DNA from: Helicobacter bilis
Lineage (GTDB): Bacteria; Campylobacterota; Campylobacteria; Campylobacterales; Helicobacteraceae
Reading direction: 5' to 3'
NCBI RefSeq assembly: GCF_001999985.1
Contig: NZ_CP019645.1
Location: forward strand, 1,488,001 to 1,552,000
Length of the DNA stretch: 64,000 nucleotides
The notes beneath the pieces are model-generated. The model ran no database searches, was not told the DNA's origin, and saw nothing but the letters and a program-made list of their open reading frames with translations. Position 1 is the stretch's first letter. Each line of letters opens with the position of its first letter. Positions 30,396-42,600 of this stretch are shown piece after piece. The position numbers and the translations under genes were made by a program.

Positions 30396-31398
30396 TTACA
30401 GGTGGTGCGGGCTTTGTTGGCTCTCAATTAGGATATGTGCTAAGTAAAAAGGGGCATAGAGTTATATTGCTTGATAATATGTCGTATGGGCGATTAGATA
30501 ACTTGATTGTAAATAATGAGTTTTTTGGAGAGTTTATCGGCATGGATATACGCTCAAAAGATTTATTACATGTAATGAAAGGCATAGATTATGTGTTTCA
30601 TTTTGCAGGTATTGCACCTTTGCCTGATTGTCAAACAGACCCATATAAAGCCATTGATATTAATGTAGCAGGAAGTGCAAATGTTTTAGAATCTGCACGC
30701 TTTAATGGTGTGAAAAAAGTTGTCTTTTCTAGCACTTCAGCAATTTATGAGAATAACAAAGAGTTTCCCACAAAAGAGAGTGATGAAACCTCGCCTTATC
30801 TCATATATTCCACTTCTAAAAAACAAGCTGAAATGCTGTGTCATTCATTCTTTAAAACCTATGGATTGCATATTGCTATCTTGCGTTTCTTTAATGTATA
30901 TGGACCACACCAAGATATGAAAAGAAAGCATCCACCTTTAATTGGCTATATCATTAAAACGCTATTAATGGGGGGGGGGGGGGGCAACAACCAGTCCTTC
31001 ATTCAAATGGCTTACAAAAAAGAGATTATGTCTATATTGATGATGTTATTTCGCTATGTGAGATTGTGATGAATGATAATAATGTAGTGTATGACACATT
31101 TAATGTCGCATCAGGCAAGGCTTATTCTGTTGTAGAAATTTATGAAATTATCGCAAAATATTTACAAACAGATATAAAGCCTATTTTTAGAGATGCAAAG
31201 CTTTTTTGGGAAAAGTATCCGCCTTTATATGAGGGTGCTTTAAAGCTGCATGATTCTATCTTAGAGAGTGAGGTAAATAAATATGCCTTAGGCAATAATG
31301 ACAAAGCAAAACAGCTAGGCTGGAAACCTAGCATTGATATGGACAAAGGATTAATTAATTGCATAGAATATGCAAAAAAGATATTTGGAGTAATGTAA
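30380..31398 (+). CDS. NAD-dependent sugar epimerase/dehydratase, out of frame at a poly-G tract
   Basis: The N-terminal part (30,380-31,069 frame) is a Rossmann short-chain epimerase: ITGGAGFVGSQLG, FHFAGIAPLP, SSTSAIY, and the catalytic Y-x3-K as YSTSK. At 30,970-30,984 fifteen G shift the frame. The true continuation (RDYVYIDDVISLCEIVM, FNVASGKAYSV) is open in the next frame from the tract to the stop at 31,398. With 13 or 16 G the gene would be one open frame of about 340 codons. The C-terminal part alone starts no earlier than 31,066 and lacks the active site. It overlaps the kinase upstream and the nucleotidyltransferase downstream, as in a tight operon. Confidence 0.82.
30970..30984 (+). 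repeat. poly-G tract (G15)
   Basis: Fifteen G inside the epimerase coding sequence. This is the OFF length by frame arithmetic. Confidence 0.92.
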
Positions 31399-32465
31399 TG
31401 AATCTTATTTTACCGGTCGCAGGACATTCATCAAGATTTCCGGGAGTAAAGCCCAAATGGCTTCTTACACACCCAAATGGGAATCTTATGCTAACAGAGG
31501 CAATTAGAGGCTTAAATCTAAAGGAATTTAGTAAAATCTATATTATTTGCATGAAAGAGCATTATGAAAAATATGATTTACAAAAGCCTTTAATGGATCA
31601 ATTTAAAATGCTAAAATGTGATTCTAAACTATCTATTATCACGCTAGATAAACAAACAAAGTCACAACCAGAAACCGTATATCAAGGTATAAAAAAGGCA
31701 AATATATGCGGACAAATCTATATTAAAGATAGTGATAATTACTTTGTGGAAAATCGCGTTAGTGGCAATTTCGTATCCACTTATGACTTAAATGATATGG
31801 ATTTAACATACGCAAAAAGCAAAAGCTTTGTGATTGTAAATGAACAAAATATTATAACTAATATTATAGAAAAACGCGTGATTGGCTCAATCTTTAATGT
31901 TGGTGGGTATGGCTTTGAATCAAGTGAAGAATTTTGTAAATATTATGAGAAGTTAGCACATGAAGATAATTTGTATATCTCACATATTATTTATAATATG
32001 ATGCTTAGCGGACATGTTTTCTTTAACTCAAAAGTGCAAGATTATTTAGATTGGGGGACAATAAAGGAATGGAATCTTTATAAAAGGGAATTTGCTACAC
32101 TATTTGTTGATATTGATGGCACATTGGTAAAAAATTCTGGGCAGTTTTTTACGCCAAAATGGGGTGAGACAGGCAAGATAGACGAAAATGTTGCAATGCT
32201 GAATAAACTCTATGATACAGGCAAAGTTTATATTATCCTAACCACTTCAAGAACGCTAGATTATAAAACTATAACAGAAAATCAGCTAGAAAAAGAAGGA
32301 ATAAAATATCATCAAATAATCTATGGCTTATATCATGCTAAACGAATTATTGTTAATGATTATGCTAACTCCAACCCCTATAAAAGTTGTGATAGTATTA
32401 ACTTAAAACGCGATAGCAGTGATCTTAAAAGTATGCTTCAACATATTTTTGGTGATATGGTGTAG
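31398..32465 (+). CDS. nucleotidyltransferase fused to a HAD-like phosphatase domain
   Basis: 355 residues. The N-terminal part (about 1-230) has the nucleotidyltransferase opening LPVAGHSSRFPGVKPKWLL and IYIKDSDNYF. The C-terminal part (about 235-330) has a HAD motif I, FVDIDGTLV, with a downstream HAD-like TTSRT and NDYA segment. Two activities in a single chain suggest activation of a sugar or polar head group and removal of a phosphate. ATG 31,398 overlaps the stop of the epimerase by one base. The substrate is unknown. Confidence 0.75.
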   Translation: MNLILPVAGHSSRFPGVKPKWLLTHPNGNLMLTEAIRGLNLKEFSKIYIICMKEHYEKYDLQKPLMDQFKMLKCDSKLSIITLDKQTKSQPETVYQGIKKANICGQIYIKDSDNYFVENRVSGNFVSTYDLNDMDLTYAKSKSFVIVNEQNIITNIIEKRVIGSIFNVGGYGFESSEEFCKYYEKLAHEDNLYISHIIYNMMLSGHVFFNSKVQDYLDWGTIKEWNLYKREFATLFVDIDGTLVKNSGQFFTPKWGETGKIDENVAMLNKLYDTGKVYIILTTSRTLDYKTITENQLEKEGIKYHQIIYGLYHAKRIIVNDYANSNPYKSCDSINLKRDSSDLKSMLQHIFGDMV

Positions 32466-32555
32466 CGTTGTGCGAATCTAGAGTTACAATCATTAATCCT
32501 TTATTATCAAAATTTAAGTAATATTAAGAATATATTGTGATAAGGGGTTATGATT

Positions 32556-33137
32556 ATGGATATAGATTTGGTTACAAATGAGATAAAAGCACATATAGAT
32601 ACTGCACAAAAGGCACTTGGCTTACTCGCACCAATACTACTTGAGAGTGCAAAAACTATCACCAAAGCCTTGCAGGATAATAAAAAGATTCTTATCTGTG
32701 GCAATGGCGGGAGTGCGGCTGATAGTCAGCATTTTGCTGCTGAACTCACAGGGCGATATAAGCGGGAGAGAAAGGGTCTTCGCGCGATTGCCCTAAGTAC
32801 TGATACTTCTGCACTGACTGCTATTGGCAATGATTATGGCTATAATCATGTGTTTAGTAGGCAGGTCGAAGCCCTTGCAATGCAAGGTGATGTGGTGATT
32901 GGAATCTCAACAAGCGGTAATTCACAAAATATTATTAATGCTCTTGAAGTGGCAAATAAAATAGGCTGTATCACCCTTTCACTAAGCGGCAGAGATGGTG
33001 GGCTTATTAAAAATCTTTGTGATTATAGCATTGTCGCACCAAGCGATGATACCCCTCGCATTCAAGAGATTCACATTTTATGTATCCATATTTTATGTGA
33101 GCTTATAGAAAAGAGTTTTGCGGAAGCTAAGGCGTAG
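32556..33137 (+). CDS. gmhA: sedoheptulose-7-phosphate isomerase GmhA
   Basis: A SIS-domain isomerase of about 193 residues that converts sedoheptulose-7-P to D-glycero-manno-heptose-7-P for LPS core heptose. [16 protein letters not shown] is at about 48-63, and [12 protein letters not shown] and the C-terminal [10 protein letters not shown] catalytic region are present. I prefer ATG 32,556 (8 bases after AAGGGG) to 32,550 (2 bases). It ends the glycan cluster in the same direction. Confidence 0.92.
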   Translation: MDIDLVTNEIKAHIDTAQKALGLLAPILLESAKTITKALQDNKKILICGNGGSAADSQHFAAELTGRYKRERKGLRAIALSTDTSALTAIGNDYGYNHVFSRQVEALAMQGDVVIGISTSGNSQNIINALEVANKIGCITLSLSGRDGGLIKNLCDYSIVAPSDDTPRIQEIHILCIHILCELIEKSFAEAKA

Positions 33138-33750
33138 GTGGTAAAGATTTTTGAAATTTGTTTTATGTGAATGATAGCAAGTTAATATAGGGTTAAATGG
33201 CGGATAATACATACGCATAGGCTGTCATTTTCTTCGTATTTGTGTTATAGGGTTTAAGACATAATTGCTAGGTTATATTTATATTCACTTTTAAATTCTA
33301 CATATATCCTAAAAGTTGGGGAGTTAGACTTGAAGCATTATCGTATTTTGTTGTATGCAGTGTAGTGATACTTAAAAATTTAAAAAATTCAGGAGTGCAA
33401 AACAATAAGGAAAGTGGGATTTGTAGCTACTTAATATGACAAGCAAAAGGTTTTGTATTGTTATTTTCTAATGGAATGCCATTTAGAATCTGCATTCCAT
33501 AAAATACAACTCACTCAAACTTATCATCAAGAATCCATACCCTAAAATACTTAAATAAAGCTTAAAATAAAACAAGATTTCATCTCATTTTATGTAAAAA
33601 TATCGATAAATCCCATAAAAATGTTACATTTTTTCTATTGAAATGCAGAAAAATCGTTTTTTTTTTTTTGTAGTTTGTAATTTGTTTGTTTTTATTAAAA
33701 TTTTAAATCCTTTGAGCTTTTTTGTGAAGTTTCTTTTAAAGGATTAAAAA
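33138..33750 (+). other. intergenic region before the truncated outer-membrane protein
   Basis: 613 very AT-rich bases. It contains T13 at 33657-33669, about 80 bases before the ATG, and an AAAGGA ribosome site before the gene. No other gene is seen. Confidence 0.4.
33657..33669 (+). repeat. poly-T tract (T13) upstream of an outer-membrane protein gene
   Basis: A 13-base T run 81 bases before ATG 33,751. In Helicobacter, homopolymeric T tracts in promoter regions tune outer-membrane protein expression. Here this is an inference from position. Confidence 0.75.
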
Positions 33751-34233
33751 ATGAGGAAGAAGCTTAGTGTAATGGCTGCAAACACATTGCTTACAATAGG
33801 GCTTGGCAATACCGCTTTAGCAGAAGAAAATAATGGCTTATTTATAGGTGTGCATGGTAGTGTTTCGTTTTTTGGTTTGGAAATGTATAACTATACTAGT
33901 AAGGCTTATGCTGATGGGGGCTACAAAGATATTGATATGAATAAATTCGATGCTCCATTCAATGTTGGTTTATTTCATGTTGGTCTAAAGGCTGGTTATC
34001 AACACTTCTTTATGTCAATGGTTGGTGCGAGAGGTTATCTTGGTTATGATTTTAATGGTAGTCGAGTGTTTGTAAAAGGCTCAAAATTTGTAGCGGGAAT
34101 GAAAGACATTAATATGTCATTCCAAAATATTACATTAATAGCCTATAAAACTCTTTCTTACTATAATGAATGGTTGAAATACACTTTCTTAAATATTATA
34201 TCCACTCTGCAAATACTAGGACGAGAATTATAA
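33751..34233 (+). CDS. outer-membrane protein, apparently truncated
   Basis: 160 residues with a signal peptide (MRKKLSVMAANTLLTIGLGN, cleavage after TALA). The first 90 mature residues look like Helicobacter outer-membrane barrel strands (GVHGSVSFFGL, HVGLKAGYQHFFMSMVGARG). The last 45 residues look like unrelated read-through and there is no C-terminal aromatic signature. It was probably cut by the accessory block that begins just downstream, or by a frameshift near position 34,100. Confidence 0.6.
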   Translation: MRKKLSVMAANTLLTIGLGNTALAEENNGLFIGVHGSVSFFGLEMYNYTSKAYADGGYKDIDMNKFDAPFNVGLFHVGLKAGYQHFFMSMVGARGYLGYDFNGSRVFVKGSKFVAGMKDINMSFQNITLIAYKTLSYYNEWLKYTFLNIISTLQILGREL

Positions 34234-35204
34234 ATACTGCGCATGTTATTGGATTCTAAATCCCTACCCAGTCTAACCGACATTTTTTCATTGTCAAGTC
34301 GCTTTATTTACTCTAAGTTGAAATAAAAAGGTGGGCTTGGCAAAATGTCCGCTCATTTTAATTGTAATTTATTTGCCTCCAAATTCCCAAAAAACCGATA
34401 TTTTCTCTAGTTATATAAATTTATAAGAGTTAGCTAGAAAAAAAATTTAAAAATTATATGCTTGTGTGTAATATTGTAACTTATATAAAGTGAGTTAGCA
34501 TAAGTGGGTAATTGCTTTTTAATGTAAGAGTAAAAAATCCCCTTGTGTGTTGTGTTCTTAGTGATTGCAATGCGTAAATATGCTTTATAATCTAGCTTAC
34601 AATAAACTTTATTTAAAACTTAAAAATAACTTAAAATTTCATTGTTGGAATCACAATTCTATCCAAAGTCCGCAAAATAGGGCATAAAATGTATATGTGT
34701 GTCAAAATTTGTGCCATGAGTGTATTTTTTGTGTCATTTATGTGTGATAGAAAATCTTAAAGAGTGAGATAAGTTGCAGAGAGATTGAAATATTTTTAAA
34801 TATTTAACGCTTTATGGCTTGTGTGATTGGCTCTTTTGAAATTGCCTTGCTTTGATTGGCTTTTTGTGTAAATACAAAGGCTAGTGTGATTTATGTTTGC
34901 ATGATTTAGGTTTTTTGTGTGTTATTTGTGTAATTTTGGCTGATATTCCACTGAAATAAGGCTCTAAAACTAAGCTAAACTAGGCTACATTTGGCTAGTT
35001 TTTGCTTTTTTGATAGAAATTACACTTAAATCTACCATTAAACTTACATAAATGACTTACATTTTCTTGCAATTTTGTTAAATTCTCGCCTTGTTTGCTT
35101 CATTTCATAGTATTTTTGTCAAAGAAACTCACAAACAATCTTTTTTATAAGTTCCCTCTCACACACTACTATCAACAAACATGTAAAATATAAAAATCTC
35201 GGGC

Positions 35205-35450
35205 AAAATGTGGCGTGTGGATTGTAAGGCTTTGAGAATGCAAAAATTGCAATTTTGGCTTTCAAATGTGGCGTGAAGTTGAGATAGCACAGAATCTAAT
35301 AAAGATGTTTCGCTTACGCTCAACATGACACAGATGTTAAAACCTAAAGTGTGGCGTGAAAAAAACACTCAAACACAAAGACACAGAAACATTGATAAAC
35401 AACAAAAAAGCATAAATTTAGATTTTTGGCTTTAAAATGTGGCGTGTGGG
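35205..35450 (+). repeat. four TGTGGCGTG repeats
   Basis: Copies lie at about 35,209, 35,268, 35,350 and 35,439. Two have a longer shared unit, TTTTGGCTTT then AAATGTGGCGTG, at 35,253-35,275 and 35,424-35,446. Spacings are 59, 82 and 89 bases. They resemble iterons of a small replication or partition site, but they could also be decay products of a larger repeat. Confidence 0.5.
35303..35330 (-). repeat. single palindromic-element arm
   Basis: This is the reverse complement of the arm core TGTCATGTTGAGCG followed by TAAGCGAAACATCT. It is identical to the left arm at 52,355. Confidence 0.8.
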
Positions 35451-35576
35451 CTTAGAAAGGGTCGCACTGGCTTAAATACAGATTTTAAACTAAAAAATGC
35501 AGAATCTAGCACACAAAAACATATAAAACAAGATTCTACAACACAAACTAACACTCAAACACTAGCAAAAAAACAC

Positions 35577-36520
35577 TTAACACACCAAAATCTCTAAATC
35601 CCTAAAGTATTCTTTAAGCACAAACTTATCTTGGCTTTTATCATTGACATAGTCTTTATTCTCAACTTCTACTAAAGCTTTTAATCTTACATTATATGAG
35701 CCTTCTTTATTGAAAGATTTGAGTATATTATCTTTTTGGCTACTCTTAACATTTGATTGCTAACCTTGCCATCACCAAAATCCCACTCAACTTCTACTAA
35801 CTCAATAGAGGTAACAATATGAAATCCTATCACTTCATCAATAGCTATAACACTCTTAGTAGCATATATCTCTAGTATAGTAGTATCAAAGTCTGTATTG
35901 TAGTCAGGTATTTGCACCTTTTTCCACTCATCTGTATAATCACTGATTGGAGCTTCACCTATTGCCTTAAGTGCATTCACGGTAGTTTGCTGCATATCAT
36001 AGCTTTTGAGTAAGTCTGGTTTATTTGCATTTGATAATACATTTTGATAACTTACCATACAATTAGCTTTGTTTATCTGTGCGTTATCATTGGCACTTTT
36101 ATGTAATACTTCTGCCTTGATTTTATCTTGCAGGGCTTGGGCTTGAAGTTGTGCTGTTTGCATTTTACTTGCTTGTATCTTAAAAAAGCTTTCTTTCACT
36201 TGGTTTGATAGCATTGCTACTTCTTTTTTCTTACCTAGTATGCCTAAAGCACTTTGATTTTGTGCGTCTCTTGTAGCCACTTCGTTTTGGTCTATGGTTA
36301 ATGCAGTTTGGACTGCACTTTGAAATACGCCTAAAAATGTTTTAGCCATAAAATCGCTATAAGCTAAAGCTTTTTGGTCGTCTGTAAAGGCATAGCTTGG
36401 CATATACTTTACAAAACTATCTAAGGCATCTTTATATATTTGACTATCTTTCATCTTAGCTTCTATAAAATCAAAATTCTCTTGGAATTTCTTTAGAGTG
36501 AGATTTTTTGTGTCTATCAT
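35577..36520 (-). pseudogene. PKD-domain phage-type protein, frameshifted
   Basis: The intact frame from 36,520 gives about 250 residues: a helical N-terminal part rich in Q/A/K (LGILGKKKEVAMLSNQVKE), then a PKD-like strand VEVEWDFGDGKVSN. Just after this, near 35,757, the frame changes. The open frame ends at 35,687 with unrelated residues. The alternative frame continues the PKD fold (NKEGSYNVRLKALVEVENK) to a stop at 35,577-35,579. So one base was lost or gained. PKD domains are common in phage or surface binding proteins. It lies immediately downstream of the giant gene on the same strand, with AAAAGGATTT before its ATG. Confidence 0.65.
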
Positions 36521-36614
36521 GTTAAATCCTTTTTTTTGTGGTATAATCTAGTTGTCTTTTATGGTTGTTTTAGTCTCTTAACCGATACTAGCTAAGGGAG
36601 ATTATTACAAAACG

Positions 36615-36643
36615 CCTTTATGTTGTGCTAGATTGCATAAAGG
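36615..36643 (-). terminator. hairpin after the giant gene
   Basis: On the minus strand CCTTTATG and CATAAAGG pair around a 13-base loop, followed by CGTTTTG. It lies 12 bases past the stop of the giant gene, a plausible intrinsic terminator. A second, weaker inverted repeat (TCTCTTA with TAAGgGAGA) lies 30 bases further on. Confidence 0.45.
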
Positions 36644-36654
36644 AGAGACAACCG

Positions 36655-39600
36655 CTATTCCTGCATATATACGATTTTTATTTTTTCACTCTTTAGTATG
36701 GCGTTTAACCTAGTTTCTTTTTCATCGAAATAATATGTCTTAAAATCTATATTTCCAACAGAATCTATCCCTATTCCAAACAAATTCATTAACTTTTTAT
36801 CATTATCATAAAATGGCTTATAGAAATACACGCTAGGGCTACTTTGTCCTTCCCTTGCCTGTTCTACGATAAATAAAGGGTCTTTAAAGGTTTTAAAGAA
36901 TCCACCTTTTATGTTTTCTCTATCTGCTCCATTAGTATTGTGTTTAAAATGTCGCCATGCACTCTTTATATCCGCTTTCACTTCCTTATAAGGCGTTTCT
37001 ATAATCCCATATTTTCCACTTATGCTATCAAACATTTTTGCAAACTCTTCCTTATTTCTAAACTCTGCTTGTGGCATTGTCTCTACTTTACCATTTTGCA
37101 AGGCAGATTCTATGGCTTTTGCTAACTCTTTGTTAAATATTTCATTACTCAAGCTATTTATTTCCTTTTTGCCTTTTAAAAAATCTCTAGGATTAAACTT
37201 TTGCATTATTTTAGCAAACATAGCTGGATTATTCTCACTCAAAGATTTGTAGTCTTGTTGTATGCTTTTAATAGCTAAAGTAGCATATCTTTGTGTGCTT
37301 TCATTGTTATAGAGTTTGCTTATCGCCTTACTTGCAACACTACCACCAATTAAGCCTAAGACAAAGTTTTGCGGATTAAAGCCTACAATGTTTCCATTCT
37401 CATCTGTTTCAATTCCTGCTGCTGTGCCACTTAAAAAACCTATTCCCAAATGTTTTGGATTAGCATACATGATGTTAGGGCTTTTATCATTAAAGTAGGT
37501 ATGTGTAGATTCTTTATTCTTTGGTTTAGTCTTAGTGATATTGCCTTTTGTATCTGTATAGCTTCCTTTATTGTCAATGTGCTTTATTTGATTGGAATCA
37601 AAGACTACAAAAAAATCACTTGAATCAACATCCAAAATAATACCATCATAGCCTTTACTTCTTAAAAAATCTTGTACTTCCCTGCTTTGTGTGTCATAGG
37701 AATTAAGATTTAAACCTTTTTCTGTCAATTCATTTTTAATATCAGCAGGATAATCTTTATTTGCCCTTCTTAAATCTAACGGCTTTTTAACGTGTAAAAA
37801 CACTCCATAGAGTATTCCTCCATTTATTCCTCTAAACCTTGCTTTCTCTTTAGCATAATCCTTATCTAGTGCAAACCAAAAGCCCAAACCACTTCTGTCT
37901 TTCTCTTTTTCAAACACTTCAAATTCCGCACCGCTTCCATGATAAAACACTTTTGGCACTCCATTTTCATCTTTTGTCAAAGGACTAGAATCTTTATGCC
38001 ACTCTAGTAAATCTTTTGCCTTTCTCTCATCGTAATTAAACTTTTGCATAGTAGGCTCTAGTGTTTGTTCTAAGTCATTCTCTGCTATATTATTAGCTGT
38101 ATTATTATCTAATGCTTTATTTTCACTCTCTTTACTAAACTTCCCTTTCACAATATCTTCAAACCCATCACCATATATAGCTTTTAGTCTCTCTATTTCA
38201 GAATCACTTGCCCTGCCTAAAAAGCTATGCAATTCTGCCTGTCTTACTAGCATTTCATTCAAGCTATTTCTAAGCTCCGCTACACTCTCTTTGTTGGCAA
38301 TCTCTTTTTCATAAGCCTTTTTTGCCTTTTCTCTTGTATCTTTTGCTTTTTGTATCTGCCCTTGTAATTCTTTTATATATTCATCACTTATAAGCTTATT
38401 GTAGCCATTATGAAATCTTTGCATATAGTTTTTATCTGTATATGCAGCATCTCTTACATCTAGTCTTATAGAAATGCTTAAAGCTTCATTTAAATCTTTA
38501 CCTAAATAAAAGTCAATCATGCCGCTATATCCCTTTTTTGCTAAGATATTTAATCCACGATACTCACATATTACTTTAATGTTATCGCTAGACTTTGCAA
38601 AGTCTTGTATGATTGCATTTAGTTTTTCATTAGCTAAAGATTCAGGGCTTTTTTCTTTCTTTTTGTCTTTATCTTTTGTAGCCTTTGGTGTGTCTGTTTT
38701 ATTATCTTTACTTGTCTTTGCCTTATTATCCTTAGCAAAGTTTATTTTCTCTTTTCCAAAGCTTATGGTAGTATTATCTTGTGTTTGCTTTTTAAAAGCT
38801 TCTAGTGTGTTTATATCCTTTTGCATACTAGATTCTAATTTATTTGCATTCTCTATTTTATTGTGATTATTTTTAAGGATTAAATCATGTGTGCTTATGG
38901 CATTCTCTACTTCATCAATGGATTTTACTATATTCATAGCTTCTAACTCTTGTTCCGCATTAGGGCTAGTCATAGCTTTTAGTCTGCCATGCAAGTTATC
39001 TTCGCTTATATCTTCTATCACTCTTGTTTTAAGGTTTGGGTCTTGTATTTGTTTTATTATCTTTGTTTTCTGCTCTAGTGTTTGAAGCATTAAGCTATCA
39101 CTCATTTGTTCTGTTACATAAGTATAGATTCTAGCTTCAAAGTCAGGGACTAAATCCATTAAGCGATTACCTTGTCTTATAATCCTGCCTTCTCTTTGCT
39201 CCATATTAGCAGGTGTCCAATCTAGGTCTAGGTGATGTATTGCTGCTAGTCTTTCTTGGAAGTTACTCCCTGCACCCATTTTACTTGTGCTGCCGATTAA
39301 TACTCTAATCTCACCACTATTAATCTTTTGAGATAGAGTTTCTTTTTTAATGCCCTCAAAGTCATGCACGAATGCTACTTCGTTTTCTTTAATACCTTTT
39401 TCTATGAGTAAATCTTTTAAATCATTATAAGCACTAAATCCATCACTTCCCCTTGCAATCTTGCTTTCTAAATCACTTGCTTTATCTCTTAGTTTTTCTA
39501 GTTGATTATCGCTTAGATTATGAGATTGATTTTGTATTACTGAATCTATTCTTTCTAATTCTTTTTGCCATTTCTCTAGTGTTTCAGGTTTGATGGGCTT

Positions 39601-42600
39601 TTTTGGCACTGAAGTATCTAGGAATACTAATTGTGTGCCTTTATGCTCGTTAAAGTCATTATACACTTCTAAGATATTATTAGCTGCTGCTGATATTTTT
39701 CCATTCTCATCTCTTTTATATGAAGAATCAATTAAACGCATATCAATACTTGCTTTATTAGAATCAGAGATAATCTTTAGCATATTATCCCCGCCTTTCT
39801 CCATTGCAGCTTGTGGATTTTCTTGTAAAACTTTTGCCCTTTTTTTCACACTCTCCATAAAATCTATTTGTGCTTGGTTTCTTTTTAATACAACAGGTAT
39901 TCTTCTTACCTTTGGTTCTATAATCTTGCCACCTTCTTCTAGTATGGCTTTTTGCATATCTTCTTTAGTTACTAAGTCTGCAAACTTATAATACATAGCT
40001 TTTAATTCTGGCAGGTTTGAGAAGTCTCTAAGCCTTGAAGTGAGTTTATACTCCCCTGTTGCTTTCATCTCAAATTCACTACTAGCCCCTGCAAACATTT
40101 TACACCACTCATCAAACACATCTATGCCTTTAGCTTCTAAGTCTTTAGAGCCTAAAAATCTCTGCATTGTAAAAATATCACTGATAAAGTTTGTAATCGG
40201 TGTGCCTGTTGCAAATAGCACTCTATTATTAGGCAAATCTCTCATTTGACTTATTTTCATAAAGGCATCAATTGCCCTTTGTGAATCTGCACTTCCTATA
40301 CCTCTTACATTTCTTTGAGCGGTAAATATAGGCAGATTCTTTAGATAATGTGCTTCATCAAACATTAAGGTGTCTATACCTAAATCTTCAAAGAATACAT
40401 TCTGTTTATCATTGGCTACACTTTTAGCATAGTTAGTTGCCCTCTCTTCTGCTTTTTCTATGCGACTTTCAATAGAGTTTAACTCTCTTTTAGAAGCATT
40501 ACCATCTTCTTTTAATTTCTTTTGTATTTGCCTTAAAAACTTGATTTCCTTTTCTACATAATCCTGAAAAGCACTTGGGGCTACATTCATATTTGTAAAA
40601 GCGGTATAGGTCGTAATGATAATATCATGGCTATTGTTTTTAAGACTTGCTAAGGCTCTGTTTTTATCTTTCCTTGATACTGCTTGAATAAGCTTTATAT
40701 TCGCATTAGGATATAATCTCCTTGCTTCTGCTGCTATTTGTGGGGCTACATGATTAGGTAATACTATCATAGGCTTATTATGCACTTTAAGCCTTTTTCC
40801 CTCAATCGCAGAAGCTATCATTGTATAGCTTTTACCTGTGCCTACATCATGGGCTAAAAGAGAGCTTAACTCTTGGAAAAATCTAAATACTGCATTCTTT
40901 TGGTGTTTTCTTAACTCTATATCACTATTTGCCCCATGTAGTTTTAAATGACTGCCATCATATTTTCTTGCTACTTCTCTGTTAAAAGTATCATTATATT
41001 GCTTTTGTGCTATTTCACTGAAGCTATCATTATCTAGGATATATTGTTTAAACTCTCTTTTTAATTGCTTTTTTAAAGATTCTAGGCTTTGTGTTGCAAT
41101 AGGGTCTCTATATATGATTGTTTTATCCTTATCACCTTTTATTGTCTTTTGCACGACTAGAGTTTTATTATTTAGCATATCCTCTATATAATCAATACCA
41201 TTGATATATTCTACACCTGTATTTGCTTTGAAATCCTTGCCTGTTGCAATCATAAAGTCTCTATCTTTTAATCCATCAAAATTGACTTTCCAACCAACCC
41301 CATGTATATAATTTGTGTTAAGATAGTCTAGTCCTACAATCTCACTTAAAAAGCTATCAGTAATGTTTTTATCAAGCCAATTCGCCCCTAATGGTATTTC
41401 AATATGTGGCACTTCTATATCATCAGGTATAACATTCTTTAAATCTTCATAGGCTATCTTTTGATAATGAGCGATTGTTTCATCATCGCTAAACTTTGGT
41501 AATCCATATTCATCATGAAAGGATTCTAGTCTTGTCTTTACATCACCACTTAAGAATATATCTTTACTTAATCTCTCGCCATTATGGTCTAAATACTCTA
41601 GCTTTTTATCTAAAAACTCTTTTTTTACAGAATCTACATCGCTTCCTAAAAGGTCAGCTATCCTTTGATAATCATTATATCCAGTCTCATTTAAGCTTAT
41701 ATGCATGGCATCAGCTAGATTATCTGCACTCTGTGGTCTTACATAAGGATAGCTTATTCGCTTAGTAAAAATATCTGCCCTTTCTGCCCCTACTACTTTA
41801 TTATTCTTTACAAGCGGTGCTTTTTCTAATGCAAAGATTTCAAAGCTTGTATCATCTACCATTTCAAAGAGTTTAAATCTAGGGGATACCTTTTTATCCT
41901 TTGTATAAAAGCTACCATTCTTACCCACTACTGCTTCATAATCACTATTTAGCTTTTGTCTTAATGCAGAGATTGTTTCATTACTTGCTTCAGAATCTAG
42001 CTCTGCTTTTTGTAAGCTTTTTAATGTGCTTTGCAATTCGCTTATCTTTGGGGCTAACTCTTTATATTCAGCTATTCTTTTTTCTATTGTTTCAGGTTTC
42101 CAAGTAACTTCTAGTGATTGTAGATACTCTTTTAAGTCAAGCTCATCATCACTTCCCCCATCATTTTTTATAAACTTATCTTGTTCTTTATCATATCTTA
42201 CAGCACCCATTTGACTATCTGTAATATCTTGTGTAGTCTTTACTTCACTCTCTAAGTCTTTTAATGAATGCGTATTATTATCTTTTAGTCTTAATGTATC
42301 AAAATCATATTTTTTATTTAAATATGGCATTAAATCAAAGTTAGAAAAGTCAATGCCCTCTTTATTTATAACATGCACTATATCCCCAAATTGTCCTTTA
42401 CCAACTTTCATTTCACCGAGAACATTTTGTGGGTTATCTACAAAGTATTTACTTACAGGTATGCCATTTAACTCTGTTGTCTCTATCCATGAGTTATCTA
42501 GCTTTTTAGCTTCAGCAGCACTCACCTTTTTAAATACAAGTATATCAGTCGTTACACTTGCATCTTTAAAAGCATTATTTGGCAGTCTTACTCCACCTAG

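Larger units (their letters stand above)
34234..35576 (+). other. 1.3 kb without a gene; repeats at the left edge of the accessory block
   Basis: Extremely AT-rich, with no ORF of credible length. It holds four copies of TGTGGCGTG (35,209-35,447) and one palindromic arm (35,303-35,330). It is the likely left margin of the phage-like block. I see no attachment-site direct repeat and no integrase. Confidence 0.45.

Noticed and set aside
35205..35450. CRISPR array
   Set aside because: Repeats are only 9-23 bases, unequally spaced, and the spacers are not of constant length; no cas gene is present.
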